Shown here piece after piece: positions 25,687 to 34,237 of a stretch of 64,000 bases of DNA (positions are counted from its first letter, which is position 1; each line of letters opens with the position of its first letter). The stretch is from Streptomyces sp. CB01580 (GTDB lineage: Bacteria > Actinomycetota > Actinomycetes > Streptomycetales > Streptomycetaceae), in assembly GCF_001905795.1 (NCBI RefSeq), contig NZ_LIXJ01000001.1, forward strand, positions 434,001-498,000, written 5' to 3'. The notes under the pieces are model-generated. The model was not told the DNA's origin and did not search any database. It saw only the letters and a list, made by a program, of their open reading frames with translations. Made by a program: the position numbers and the translations under genes.

Positions 25687-26571
25687 TCAGATCACGGGAG
25701 GTCGGCCGAGCCTGGTCAGCCGCCATACCGTGCGCCACTTCATCGGACGACGGGTGCCGCACGGAGTGGACCAGCCCTCCTTGAAGCCGCCGAACCACGC
25801 CTTCAGGGCCGGGCCGGAGGGCTTGCGCACCAGGGTCAGCAGCAGCCACACGCCGAGGTAGACGGGAACCAGGGGCGCGGGCAGATTGCGGCGCGCCAGC
25901 CAGACCCGGTTGCGGGCCACCATCCGGTGGTACACGGCGTGCCGCGAGGGGGCCGTCGTCGGGTGGTCGAGGACCATGTCCGCGCGGTAGTCGATCATCC
26001 AGCCGGCGTCCAGCGCCCGCCAGGCGAGGTCGGTCTCCTCGTGCGCGTAGAAGAACTGCCCGGGCAGCGGTCCGACCTCGGCGAAGACCTTGGTGCGCAC
26101 GGCGTTGGCGCCGCCGAGGAAGGTCGTCACCCGCGAGGAGCGCATCGGGTCGGACGCGCGCAGGCGCGGCACGTGGCGCCGCTGGGTGACGCCGGTGTCC
26201 GGGTCGGCGATGCGGAAGCTGATGATCCCCAGCCGGGGGTCGGCCTCGAACGCCTGCCGGCACAGCTCGGCGGTGTCGGTGAGCGGCAGCAGCCCGTCGT
26301 CGTCGAGGAAGAGCAGTGCGTCCACATCGGCACCGGACGGGCCGAACGCCTCGATCCCGACGTTCCGACCACCGGGGATGCCCAGGTTCTCGGGCAGCTC
26401 AACGGTGCGTACGCCCGCGGGGACGTCGGGCACGGGGGCGCCGTTGCCGACGACCACGATCTCGATCCGGTCGCCCTCCTGCTCGGCGACCGAATCCAGG
26501 AGGGCCCGCAGTTCCTCGGGGCGGTTGCCCATCGTGATGATGACCGCGCCGAGTTTCATGGATGTGCTCAC
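25687..26571 (-). CDS. Family 2 glycosyltransferase
   Basis: A 294-residue GT-A fold enzyme. VIITMGNRPEELRALLDSV opens the nucleotide-binding part, ALLFLDDDG near 100 holds the metal-binding DxD-type acids, and FYAHEETDLAWRA near 190 is the acceptor/catalytic region. A hydrophobic stretch near 240 (PVYLGVWLLLTLV) may touch the membrane. The GTG at 26571 overlaps the stop of the CDP-alcohol transferase gene (GTGA); ATG 26559 is the alternative. It probably adds a sugar to the product of the neighbouring enzymes. Confidence 0.88.
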   Translation of the reverse strand: MSTSMKLGAVIITMGNRPEELRALLDSVAEQEGDRIEIVVVGNGAPVPDVPAGVRTVELPENLGIPGGRNVGIEAFGPSGADVDALLFLDDDGLLPLTDTAELCRQAFEADPRLGIISFRIADPDTGVTQRRHVPRLRASDPMRSSRVTTFLGGANAVRTKVFAEVGPLPGQFFYAHEETDLAWRALDAGWMIDYRADMVLDHPTTAPSRHAVYHRMVARNRVWLARRNLPAPLVPVYLGVWLLLTLVRKPSGPALKAWFGGFKEGWSTPCGTRRPMKWRTVWRLTRLGRPPVI

Positions 26572-27347
26572 TTCAACCTGCTCGACGCGAGGATCGACAC
26601 GAGATGCAGGAGGGTCTGCAGCAGCGCGATGCCGGCCAGGACCGCGACCAGAAGGCGGCTGACGAACAGGTCGTCCCTGACCGCGTCGAACACCGCCGCC
26701 ACCAGGACCACCAGGGAGGCTTCCACGCCGAGGATCAGCCGGTGGAACTTGAGCGCGGCGGCGGCCCGGCGGGCGAGCGCCATGCCGGACGAGCGCGGCT
26801 CGGAGGCGGCCTCCTTGACCGGCGGCAGTCCGCCCTGGTGGCGCGCGACGCCGACGAGGTCGGTCTCGGCCTTGATCAGGATGGCGCCGAGGGCCGCGAG
26901 GGTGCCCAGGAAGGCCCACAGCCAGTCGATCCGTCCGTGGCCCCACGGGTCCGCGGCACGCAGACCGAAGCCGACGAGGACGGCCGCGTCGCAGAGGTAG
27001 GCGCCGACCCGGTCCAGGTAGACCCCGCCCAGCGAGAACTGCTTCTTCCAGCGGGCCACCTCGCCGTCGACGCAGTCGAGCAGCAGGTAGAGCTGGACCA
27101 TCAGCACGCCGAGCAGCGCCCCGGGGATGCCCGGGACGAGCAGGGCGGGCGCGGCCAGCACGCCCGCGACGGTCATCACGTAGGTCAGCTGGTTGGGCGT
27201 GACCCGGGTGTTCACCAGGTGCCGGTCCACGCGCAGGGAGATCTCGCGCATGTAGAGCCGACCTGCCCAGTGCTCACCGCTGCGCCGGTCCTTCACGCCC
27301 GGGGGGTGCACGACCGGGCGGAGTTCAGCTATCGATGGCTTTTGCAT
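26568..27347 (-). CDS. CDP-alcohol phosphatidyltransferase-family membrane enzyme
   Basis: A 259-residue membrane protein. LLDCVDGEVARW begins the CDP-OH-P motif (DGxxAR), then GGVYLDRVGAY follows; four or more hydrophobic helices flank it. The canonical motif is DGxxAR-x8-G-x3-D-x3-D, but the last position reads Ala, so the second pair of metal-binding acids is incomplete unless the Asp five residues later substitutes. The ATG lies inside the end of the dehydrogenase gene (23-bp overlap). It should transfer a phospho-alcohol from a CDP donor to a lipid or sugar acceptor. Confidence 0.85.
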   Translation of the reverse strand: MQKPSIAELRPVVHPPGVKDRRSGEHWAGRLYMREISLRVDRHLVNTRVTPNQLTYVMTVAGVLAAPALLVPGIPGALLGVLMVQLYLLLDCVDGEVARWKKQFSLGGVYLDRVGAYLCDAAVLVGFGLRAADPWGHGRIDWLWAFLGTLAALGAILIKAETDLVGVARHQGGLPPVKEAASEPRSSGMALARRAAAALKFHRLILGVEASLVVLVAAVFDAVRDDLFVSRLLVAVLAGIALLQTLLHLVSILASSRLK

Positions 27348-28386
27348 AGTCGGCGTACGCGTCCCTGATCTGGTCGGTGGACAGGTTGAGGTGTTCGAGG
27401 ATGGTGAAGCGCCCCGGACGGGTCTGCGGGGCGTACTCGACGGCCCGGACGAACTCGTCGGCGGTGAAACCGATCTCCTCGGGCCGCACGGGCAGGCCGT
27501 GACGACGCAGGGTGGCCACCATGTGCCGCGACTCCTCGCGCGCGCCGCGCAGGTGCATGGCGAAGCAGGCGCCGATGCCGACCTGCTCCCCATGGCTGGC
27601 CGCACGCCTGGGGTACAGCAGGTCGAAGGCGTGGTTGATCTCGTGGCAGGCGCCCGAGGCGGGCCGGGAGTCTCCTGCCACCGACATGGAGATGCCGGTC
27701 AGCACGAGGCCCTCGGCCAGCACCTTGAGGAAGCCGTCGTCGCCGATCCCGCCGGGGTGGCGCAGCACGGCCTCGCCGGCCTGCCGGGCCATGGCCGCGG
27801 CGAGGCCGTCGATCTCCTCTCCCCGCACGTCGTGGGCGAGCTCCCAGTCGGCCACGCAGGAGATGTTGGAGACCGCGTCGCCGATGCCGGAGCGCACGAA
27901 ACGGGCCGGTGCCTCACGGACGATGTCGAGGTCGATGACGACGGCGATCGGGGTGGGGACCCCGTAGGAGCCCCGTCCGTTGTCGTTGTCGAGGGTGGCG
28001 ACCGGCGAGCAGAGCCCGTCGTGGGCGAGGTTCGTGGCCACTGCGACCAGGGGCAGCCCCACGCGCGCCGCGGCGTACTTCGCCACGTCGATGATCTTGC
28101 CGCCGCCGAGGCCGACCACGGCGTCGTACCGGTTGCCCTTGATGTCGTCGGCGAGCTTGACCGCCGAGTCGAGGGTGCCGTCGGTGACCGGGTACCAGTG
28201 GGCACCGGGCAGTGCGGGCGCCAGCCGCTCGCGCAGCGCGCGCCCCGACCCGTCGCTTATCGCGACGGCGAGCTTGCCTGAGGTGGAGATCCGCTGGTCG
28301 GCGAGGAGGCCGGCCAGATCGTCCAGGGCGCCGCAGCTGATGTCGACGACGACCGGGGACGGAATGAGCCGGGTCAGTACTGGCAC
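27325..28386 (-). CDS. Glycerol-1-phosphate-dehydrogenase-like iron-containing alcohol dehydrogenase
   Basis: A 353-residue protein. VVGLGGGKIIDVAKYAA near 90-106 is the NAD(P)-binding GGGS-like loop. SGACHEINHAFDLL near 244 and SHGEQVGIG near 265 carry the metal-binding histidines of the G1PDH/AraM/dehydroquinate-synthase-like group. A sn-glycerol-1-phosphate product is plausible, but related enzymes act on other polyol phosphates. The GTG start overlaps the nucleotidyltransferase stop by 13 bp. Next to a nucleotidyltransferase and CDP-alcohol transferases it would supply the phospho-alcohol. Confidence 0.85.
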   Translation of the reverse strand: MPVLTRLIPSPVVVDISCGALDDLAGLLADQRISTSGKLAVAISDGSGRALRERLAPALPGAHWYPVTDGTLDSAVKLADDIKGNRYDAVVGLGGGKIIDVAKYAAARVGLPLVAVATNLAHDGLCSPVATLDNDNGRGSYGVPTPIAVVIDLDIVREAPARFVRSGIGDAVSNISCVADWELAHDVRGEEIDGLAAAMARQAGEAVLRHPGGIGDDGFLKVLAEGLVLTGISMSVAGDSRPASGACHEINHAFDLLYPRRAASHGEQVGIGACFAMHLRGAREESRHMVATLRRHGLPVRPEEIGFTADEFVRAVEYAPQTRPGRFTILEHLNLSTDQIRDAYADYAKAIDS

Positions 28387-29111
28387 GCGATCTCACGGCC
28401 CTTCGCGAGGTCGTCGTGGTTGTCGATCTCGACCCACGTCACTTCGCCGATGGGGGCCACGTCGACGGTGAAGCCGCGGTTGACGAGTTCCTGGTAGCCG
28501 TCCTCGTAGTAGAGGTCCGGGTCGCGCAGATACGTCGCCTTCAGGGCGTCGGCGAGGTCGGCGGCGGCCTCCGGCTCGATGAGGGTGACGCCGATGTACT
28601 CGCCGGTCGCGGTGGCCGGGTCCATCAGCTTGGTGATGGAGCGCACACCCCTGCCGTCCTCGGTGACGACCTTCATCTCCTCGTCGGCGAGGCGCTTCAC
28701 GGTGTCGAGCGCCAGGATGATCCTCTGCCCGTTGCCGCGGGCGGCGAGCAGGGTCTTCTCGACGGAGACCGGGTGGACGGTGTCGCCGTTGGCCAGGATG
28801 ACGCCGCGGGCGAGGACGTCGCGGGCGCACCACAGGGAGTAGGCGTTGTTCCACTCCTCGGCCTTGTCGTTGTCGATCAGGGTGAGGGCGAGGCCGTACT
28901 TCTCCTCGAACTCGGCCTTGCGCGCGTACACGGCCTCCTTGCGGTAGCCGACGACGATGGCCGCCTCGGTGAGACCGATCTCCGCGAAGTTGGCGAGCGT
29001 GAGGTCCAGGACCGTCTTCTCGCCGTCCACCGGCACGAGGGCCTTCGGGAGCGTGTCGGTGTAGGGGCGCAGTCGCCGTCCGGCACCGGCTGCCAGTACG
29101 AGGCCGATCAT
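28374..29111 (-). CDS. Sugar/alcohol-phosphate nucleotidyltransferase (phosphocholine cytidylyltransferase family)
   Basis: A 245-residue NTP transferase. LVLAAGAGRRLRPYTDTLPK at residues 4-23 is the G-x-G-x-R loop with the catalytic Lys. LLAARGNGQRIILALD and WVEIDNHDDL, with acids near the C-terminus, fit LicC/phosphocholine cytidylyltransferase-like enzymes. It would make the CDP-alcohol donor used by the two CDP-alcohol transferases of this operon. The ATG overlaps the preceding stop (ATGA). Confidence 0.88.
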   Translation of the reverse strand: MIGLVLAAGAGRRLRPYTDTLPKALVPVDGEKTVLDLTLANFAEIGLTEAAIVVGYRKEAVYARKAEFEEKYGLALTLIDNDKAEEWNNAYSLWCARDVLARGVILANGDTVHPVSVEKTLLAARGNGQRIILALDTVKRLADEEMKVVTEDGRGVRSITKLMDPATATGEYIGVTLIEPEAAADLADALKATYLRDPDLYYEDGYQELVNRGFTVDVAPIGEVTWVEIDNHDDLAKGREIACQY

Positions 29112-30931
29112 GCGGGTTCTCCTTCGTCGTGAACGGCGGGTGCTCCGGAGGACACCCAGAAGCGGATCGACTCCACGAGCACCACCAGCGCCACGGCCGC
29201 CGCGCACACGGCGAGTGCCGTGGTGAACGCCGAATGCCGGGTCAGTACGGCGGCGAGTACGGCCACCACCAGGGTGCGGCCCTCGTGCCCGCCGATCGTG
29301 CGCACCAGCCACCGGGGCGGCGCGCCAGTGCCTCCGCGAATGCGGTAGACGGTGTCGTAGTGATGGTAGGCGACGGCCGAGACCAGCCCGAACGCCGCCG
29401 GAAGGGCCCCGGGGACGTCGCTGCGGGCGGCGAGGATCAGGATCGTGCAGTACTCGGCCGCCCTGAATATCGGGGGTACGAGCCAGTCCAGGGTGCCCTT
29501 GAGGGGGCGGGAGACGGCCATGCCGGAGAACATCGCGTACACGACGGCCGCGAGGATGGTGTGCCAGCTCCCGAACGGCTGGGAGAGCGCGGAGGCGATC
29601 ATGAGCGCTCCGGCGAGCAGGGCCGCGACGGGGGCGTTCCAGCTGCCGCCGAGCCTGGGACCGAACGCCGCGACGGCCTGGGCGAGCGGGCCGGAGTCGG
29701 CGAGGTCGGCCAGGGCCCGGGCGGCCCGGTCGGTGCGCCCGGCCCTGCGGGTCAACGAGCGCAGCAGCCGGCCCGCGGTGGTGTAGCAGGCGGCGAAGGC
29801 GCAGCCGACGAGCAGGGCGTAGAAGACGATCCGGGGGGTGGTCGCCGCGGTGAGCACCGCGATCATGGCCCAGCGCTCCCCGATCGGCAGCACTATCATC
29901 CGGCGCAGCCACACCGTCCAGCCGACGCTGTCGAGCCGGTCGGAGAGGGCGGCCGTGGGGCTTGAATTGCCCACCGCGTCGTGGTTGGCCTCGTTGAACG
30001 AGAAGTCGACGACGTGCCGGCAGGTCTGGAGGACCATGGCGCCGAGTGCCAGCGCCCAGACGTCGTCCCCGCCCCGGGCGGCTCCGAGGGCGAGCCCCGC
30101 GTAGTACGCGTACTCCTTGGCCCGGTCGAAGGTGGCGTCCAGCCAGGCGCCCAGCGTCGAGTACTGGAGCGAGTAGCGGGCGAGCTGCCCGTCGGTGCAG
30201 TCCAGGACGAAGGAGAGGAGCAGCAGCACCCCGGCCGCGACGAAGCCCGCGCGGGTGCCGGTGGCCGCACTGCCGGCCGCGATCAGGGCGGTCAGCAGGG
30301 ACGCCGTGGTGACCTGGTTGGGGGTGAGCCCGCGCCGCGCGCACCAGCGGGCGATGTAGCGGGAGTAGGGGCTGATGAAGAACGTGGTGAAGAAGCCGTC
30401 GCGGGACTTCACGGCGCTGCGCAGCCGCACCGCCTCGTCGTCGACGGCCGCGACGGCGCTCTCGGCCTCGGCGCGCGCTGACGCGTCGGACGGTACGGCG
30501 GCGACCAGCGAGCCCAGCTCGGGGCGCTGCACGGGTATGCCCTCGGCGTCCAGGAGGCCGGCGACGCGGCCCGGCAGGGTGTGGTCGGTGACCGTCGTCA
30601 CGGTCGTGCCGGGGGCCGCGGCGCCGCCGGAGTCGGCGGCGGTCCCCAGGGCCCGGACGAGCACGGGGCGGGCCTCCGGCTGCGCGGTGAGCGCTCCGGG
30701 GACCGCGGCCGCGGGGAAGCGCGGGTCGGTCAGTCCGAGCCGGAGGGCGTGGACGTGGCCGACGAGGCGCGGGTCGACCAGAGCGACGCGGCGATCGGCG
30801 GGAACGGCCGCGAGGAGCCGTGCGGCCTCGCTCGCGTCGGCGGCGGCCTGTACGTCGAAGCCCAGTGACCGCAGATCGTCCGCGAGCGAGGATCCGGGTA
30901 CCGGAGCACCGGTGAGGATGGCGGTCGACAG
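29108..30931 (-). CDS. DUF5941-type CDP-alcohol transferase with N-terminal domain, CTG start
   Basis: A 607-residue membrane protein. Residues 1-140 form a soluble domain starting (L/M)STAILTGAPVPGSSLADD. The CDP-OH-P motif at about 244-269 (DCTDGQLARY, then LGAWLDATFD) is fully canonical. About nine hydrophobic helices follow. Coding clearly extends upstream of the GTG at 30664: the frame stays open with good codon use to 30931, where an in-frame TGA lies 9 nt further up. The only start codon there is CTG, nine bases after AAGGAG. It heads the seven-gene operon. The substrate is unknown. Confidence 0.82.
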   Translation of the reverse strand: MSTAILTGAPVPGSSLADDLRSLGFDVQAAADASEAARLLAAVPADRRVALVDPRLVGHVHALRLGLTDPRFPAAAVPGALTAQPEARPVLVRALGTAADSGGAAAPGTTVTTVTDHTLPGRVAGLLDAEGIPVQRPELGSLVAAVPSDASARAEAESAVAAVDDEAVRLRSAVKSRDGFFTTFFISPYSRYIARWCARRGLTPNQVTTASLLTALIAAGSAATGTRAGFVAAGVLLLLSFVLDCTDGQLARYSLQYSTLGAWLDATFDRAKEYAYYAGLALGAARGGDDVWALALGAMVLQTCRHVVDFSFNEANHDAVGNSSPTAALSDRLDSVGWTVWLRRMIVLPIGERWAMIAVLTAATTPRIVFYALLVGCAFAACYTTAGRLLRSLTRRAGRTDRAARALADLADSGPLAQAVAAFGPRLGGSWNAPVAALLAGALMIASALSQPFGSWHTILAAVVYAMFSGMAVSRPLKGTLDWLVPPIFRAAEYCTILILAARSDVPGALPAAFGLVSAVAYHHYDTVYRIRGGTGAPPRWLVRTIGGHEGRTLVVAVLAAVLTRHSAFTTALAVCAAAVALVVLVESIRFWVSSGAPAVHDEGEPA

Positions 30932-31288
30932 ACGAACTCACTCCTTGGTGCTGACGGGGTCGGCGCGCTGCGACGCGGCCCGGAAGCGGGCCGACGGCAC
31001 GTCGGCAGAGGCTATCGGATGAACGGAAGCGGGAGTTCACCGCCCGTTCGTGCTCCGTTCGGGGCGGACCGGCATCATCCGGCACTGCCCGCGATCATCA
31101 TCGTCGATCCCCGCCTCGACTGACAAAACGCGGTGGCACGGATCCGGGCCTTCCCGCCCGGATCGGGCGGGAACGCTCCCACCGGGGACGAAGCAGCCCG
31201 GCCACGACGTCCCGGGCCTCGCCCGCCGCGGTGTACGCGGGACCGCCCGGCCGCTCCGGGGACGGCAGCCGCCGCCGGGGCACACCCC
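30932..31288. other. Intergenic region before the DUF5941 operon, with a short hairpin
   Basis: No gene is supported in these 357 bp. A perfect 10-bp inverted repeat with a 3-nt loop lies at 31151-31173. Within 30932-31090 the sequence is somewhat richer in A+T and should hold the minus-strand promoter of the operon, although no clear -35/-10 pair was found. Confidence 0.5.
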
Positions 31289-31452
31289 AGTGCTGTGGCC
31301 GGAAAGGTTCACCGGCTCGCGGCGTCCGGCACGGCACCTCGCCGCGTTGTCTCATCACCCGAGTACGTCCAGTACGCGGGCAATCCTCCGCCTTGCGATG
31401 CACCGCACCGGACGCCGCGAGCTTCCCGGCAAACCCTTCCGGCCACAGCACT
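31289..31452. repeat. 164-bp MITE-like inverted-repeat element (copy A)
   Basis: Both ends read AGTGCTGTGGCCGGAA inward. The imperfect inverted arms are about 41 and 45 bp (left 31289-31329). A middle segment of about 70 bp contains a smaller palindrome (CCGAGTAC-GTCCA-GTACGCGG). No transposase is inside. The end sequences match copy B at 43680, and a 25-nt block at 31395-31419 is identical to 56801-56825 in copy D. The right end is 12 bp from the galE ATG. Confidence 0.75.
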
Positions 31453-31464
31453 AGGCTGGTCCGT

Positions 31465-32454
31465 ATGACTTGGCTGATCACAGGCGGGGCGGGGTACATC
31501 GGCGCACATGTGGTGCGGTCCATGGCGGGAGCCGGTGAGCGGGTCGTCGTCCTCGACGACCTGTCGACCGGCGTCGCCCGACGGCTCCCGGCCGCTGTGC
31601 CGCTGGTCGAGGGCTCGGTGGCCGACCGTGCGCTGCTCGACGAGGTGCTGGAGCGGCACGCGGTGACGGGTGTGGTGCATCTCGCGGGGAAGAAGCAGGT
31701 CGGGGAGTCCGTCGAGCGGCCGCTGCTGTACTACCGGGAGAACCTGGCCGGGCTGACCACGCTGCTGGAGGCGGTCGTCGCGGCCGGGGTGCGGAGCTTC
31801 CTGTTCTCCTCCTCCGCCTCCGTCTACGGCGTGCCGGATGTGGAACTGATCACCGAGGAGACACCCTGCGCCCCGATCAGCCCGTACGGCGAGACGAAGC
31901 TCGCCGGGGAGTGGCTGGTCCGCGCGACCGGGCGGGCGCACGGGCTGTCCACCGCCTGTCTGCGCTACTTCAACGTGGCCGGGGCGGCGACGCCGGAACT
32001 GGCGGACACGGGCGCCTACAACGTGATCCCGATGTTCTTCGAACGGCTGACCCGGGGCGAGGCCCCCCGGATCTTCGGTGACGACTACGCCACCCCCGAC
32101 GGCACCGGCGTCCGCGACTACATCCACGTCGCCGACCTCGCCGAGGCGCATCTGGCCGTCGCCCGGAGCCTGGCCGCACGGGCCGGAGGCGACGCCGGTG
32201 ACCTGACCGTGAACATCGGCCGCGGCGAGGGGGTGTCGGTGCGGGAGATCGCCGATCTCGTGAGCGAGGTCACCGGGCGGCACACGCCGGCCGTGGTGGA
32301 GGCGCGCCGCCCCGGCGACGGCGCGAAGGCCGTCGCGTCCGCCGCCCGGATGTCCGGGGACCTCGGGTGGACGGCCCGGCACGACGTGCGCGAAATGATC
32401 GAATCCGCCTGGGCCGGCTGGTGCCTCCAGCATCCCGAGGCGCGCGCGAACTGA
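31465..32454 (+). CDS. galE: UDP-glucose 4-epimerase
   Basis: A 329-residue short-chain dehydrogenase-type epimerase. TWLITGGAGYIGAHV at residues 2-16 is the NAD-binding Gly-rich loop. FSSSASVYG supplies the Ser, and YGETKLAGE is the Tyr-x3-Lys pair. It interconverts UDP-glucose and UDP-galactose for the Leloir pathway or polymer precursors. The ATG at 31465 has no good Shine-Dalgarno and is preceded directly by repeat element A, so the mRNA may have a very short leader. An open frame to 31231 is the repeat read through, not protein. A strong terminator follows. Confidence 0.93.
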   Translation: MTWLITGGAGYIGAHVVRSMAGAGERVVVLDDLSTGVARRLPAAVPLVEGSVADRALLDEVLERHAVTGVVHLAGKKQVGESVERPLLYYRENLAGLTTLLEAVVAAGVRSFLFSSSASVYGVPDVELITEETPCAPISPYGETKLAGEWLVRATGRAHGLSTACLRYFNVAGAATPELADTGAYNVIPMFFERLTRGEAPRIFGDDYATPDGTGVRDYIHVADLAEAHLAVARSLAARAGGDAGDLTVNIGRGEGVSVREIADLVSEVTGRHTPAVVEARRPGDGAKAVASAARMSGDLGWTARHDVREMIESAWAGWCLQHPEARAN

Positions 32455-32474
32455 CCTTCCGGTGATCACTCCGC

Positions 32475-32510
32475 TGCCCTGACCTGCAAGCATTTCCGCA
32501 GGTCAGGGCA
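32475..32510 (+). terminator. 13-bp perfect-stem terminator after galE
   Basis: Arms 32475-32487 and 32498-32510 are exact reverse complements with a 10-nt loop (AAGCATTTCC). It lies 20 bp past the galE stop. Confidence 0.8.
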
Positions 32511-32620
32511 CATGACAACGGTGTTCAGTGCCGTGTTGCCCGATACCCCCCACCCGTAGTTCACTGACAGTGCTCGGGCCGACCGCGCCCGAGTCCACGA
32601 GACGATCGGGAGGCGTCCCC

Positions 32621-33562
32621 ATGGGGGCAGGGCACGATCACGGACACACTCACGGCGGGCCGCCGCCCACCGGCACGGCCGCCGCCGCGTACCGGGGGAG
32701 GCTGCGGATCGCGCTGGGCATCACGCTCACGGTGATGACCGTGGAGATCGTCGGGGGGCTGCTCGCCGACTCGCTCGCCCTGATCGCCGACGCGGCCCAT
32801 ATGGCGACCGACGCCCTGGGACTGGGCATGGCCCTGCTGGCGATCCACTTCGCCAACCGGCCCGCCGGGCTCAACCGCACCTTCGGCTTCGCCCGCGCCG
32901 AGATCCTGGCGGCCCTGGCCAACTGTCTGCTACTGCTCGGGGTGGGCGGTTTCCTGCTCTTCGAGGCGATCCAGCGCTTCATCACCCCCGCCGAGACCAG
33001 GGGCGGGCTGACGATCGTCTTCGCGCTGATCGGCATGGCCGCCAACATCGTCTCCCTCTCGCTGCTGCTGCGCGGGCAGAAGGAGAGCCTCAATGTGCGC
33101 GGCGCGTATCTGGAGGTGCTCGCGGACACGCTCGGCTCGGTCGCCGTACTGATCTCGGCGGGTGTCATCCTGGCCACCGGCTGGCAGGCCGCCGACCCGG
33201 TCGCCTCGCTGGTGATCGGCCTGATGATCGTCCCGCGTACCGTGAAACTCCTCCGGGAGACGCTCAACGTGCTGCTGGAGGCGGCTCCGAAGGGCGTGGA
33301 CATGGGTGAGGTACGGGCCCACATCACGGCGCTGCCCGGCGTCCTGGACGTCCATGACCTGCACGCCTGGACGATCACCTCGGGGATGCCGGTACTCTCG
33401 GCCCATGTGGTGGTGAGCCAGGACGTGCTGGACTCGGTCGGCCACGAGAAGCTCCTCCACGAGCTCCAGGGATGCCTCGGTGACCACTTCGACGTCGAGC
33501 ACTGCACGTTCCAGCTGGAACCGAGCGGCCACGCCGAACACGAGGCGGGACTGTGTCACTGA
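32621..33562 (+). CDS. Cation diffusion facilitator (Zn/Co/Cd exporter)
   Basis: A 313-residue CDF transporter. The His-rich N-terminus (GHDHGHTHGG) is followed by six membrane helices. SLALIADAAHMATDALG in helix 2 and EVLADTLGSVAVL in helix 5 provide the metal-site Asp and His residues, in the HxxxD/DxxxD arrangement of CzcD-type exporters. The cytoplasmic C-terminal domain (after 210) contains HDLHAWTI and a terminal HAEHEAGLCH. GGGAGG stands seven bases before the ATG. No metal regulator adjoins it. Confidence 0.92.
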   Translation: MGAGHDHGHTHGGPPPTGTAAAAYRGRLRIALGITLTVMTVEIVGGLLADSLALIADAAHMATDALGLGMALLAIHFANRPAGLNRTFGFARAEILAALANCLLLLGVGGFLLFEAIQRFITPAETRGGLTIVFALIGMAANIVSLSLLLRGQKESLNVRGAYLEVLADTLGSVAVLISAGVILATGWQAADPVASLVIGLMIVPRTVKLLRETLNVLLEAAPKGVDMGEVRAHITALPGVLDVHDLHAWTITSGMPVLSAHVVVSQDVLDSVGHEKLLHELQGCLGDHFDVEHCTFQLEPSGHAEHEAGLCH

Positions 33563-33614
33563 GGAACGGACGGCCGACAGCCGACCGGAGCCGTCGAACG
33601 CGAAGGGACACCAG

Positions 33615-34202
33615 GTGAACGACCACGACCACGCCGCCCGTTCCGAGCAACGCTCCCCCGCCCCCGGCACGGCGGGGCGCGAGGGGCGGGGCGCTCCCCT
33701 CTGGACGACCCGGCCGGAGAACCCGGAGGACGCCGGGGCCGTGCGCGCGGTCGTCACCGCCGCCTTCCCGACGCCGGCCGAGGCGGCTCTCGTCGACGCG
33801 CTGCGCGCCGATCCGTCGGCCTGGCTGCCCGGTCTCGGACATGTCGCCCTCGGCGGGGACGGTGCCGTCGCGGCGTACGCGCTGCTGACCCGGTGCCGGG
33901 TCGGGGACGCCCCGGTCCTCGCCCTGGCGCCGGTGGCGACCGCCCCGGAACAACAGCGGCGGGGCGCCGGGCAGGCCGCGGTGCGGGCCGCGCTCGACGC
34001 CGCCCGGCTGCGGGCCGAGTCCGTCGTCCTGGTGCTCGGCCACCCCGCCTACTACCCGCGCTTCGGCTTCGTACCGGCGTCCCGGTACGGAATCCGGCCG
34101 GCCTTCGACGTCCCGGACGAGGCGATGATGGCCCTGGTCCTCGCCCCGTCCGCGCCGGTGCCGCGGGGCACGATCCACTACCCGGCCGCGTTCGGCGTCT
34201 GA
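33615..34202 (+). CDS. GNAT-family N-acetyltransferase
   Basis: A 195-residue acetyltransferase. LALAPVATAPEQQRRGAGQAA near 110-130 contains the Q/R-x-x-G-x-G/A acetyl-CoA loop, and LVLGHPAYYPRFGFVPA is typical of YhbS-like members. The first 38 residues are polar and probably disordered. GTG 33615 after AAGGGA is taken as start. A possible 8-bp-stem terminator follows. The substrate is unknown. Confidence 0.87.
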   Translation: MNDHDHAARSEQRSPAPGTAGREGRGAPLWTTRPENPEDAGAVRAVVTAAFPTPAEAALVDALRADPSAWLPGLGHVALGGDGAVAAYALLTRCRVGDAPVLALAPVATAPEQQRRGAGQAAVRAALDAARLRAESVVLVLGHPAYYPRFGFVPASRYGIRPAFDVPDEAMMALVLAPSAPVPRGTIHYPAAFGV

Positions 34203-34237
34203 GGGCCTTCCGGCGCCGCCCGCGGCCGGGGCGGCAC

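Noticed and set aside
25660..25692. Direct repeat CTCTCAGA twice near the GT2 stop as a regulatory site
   Set aside because: It is only 8 bp and lies at the 3' end of a gene inside an operon; chance is the simplest explanation.
30664..30666. GTG 30664 as start of the DUF5941 protein
   Set aside because: No Shine-Dalgarno stands before it, and convincing coding sequence with matching codon bias continues 267 bp upstream to CTG 30931.
31231..31464. N-terminal extension of galE
   Set aside because: The extension is the inverted-repeat element read in frame; the NAD-binding fold begins at ATG 31465.
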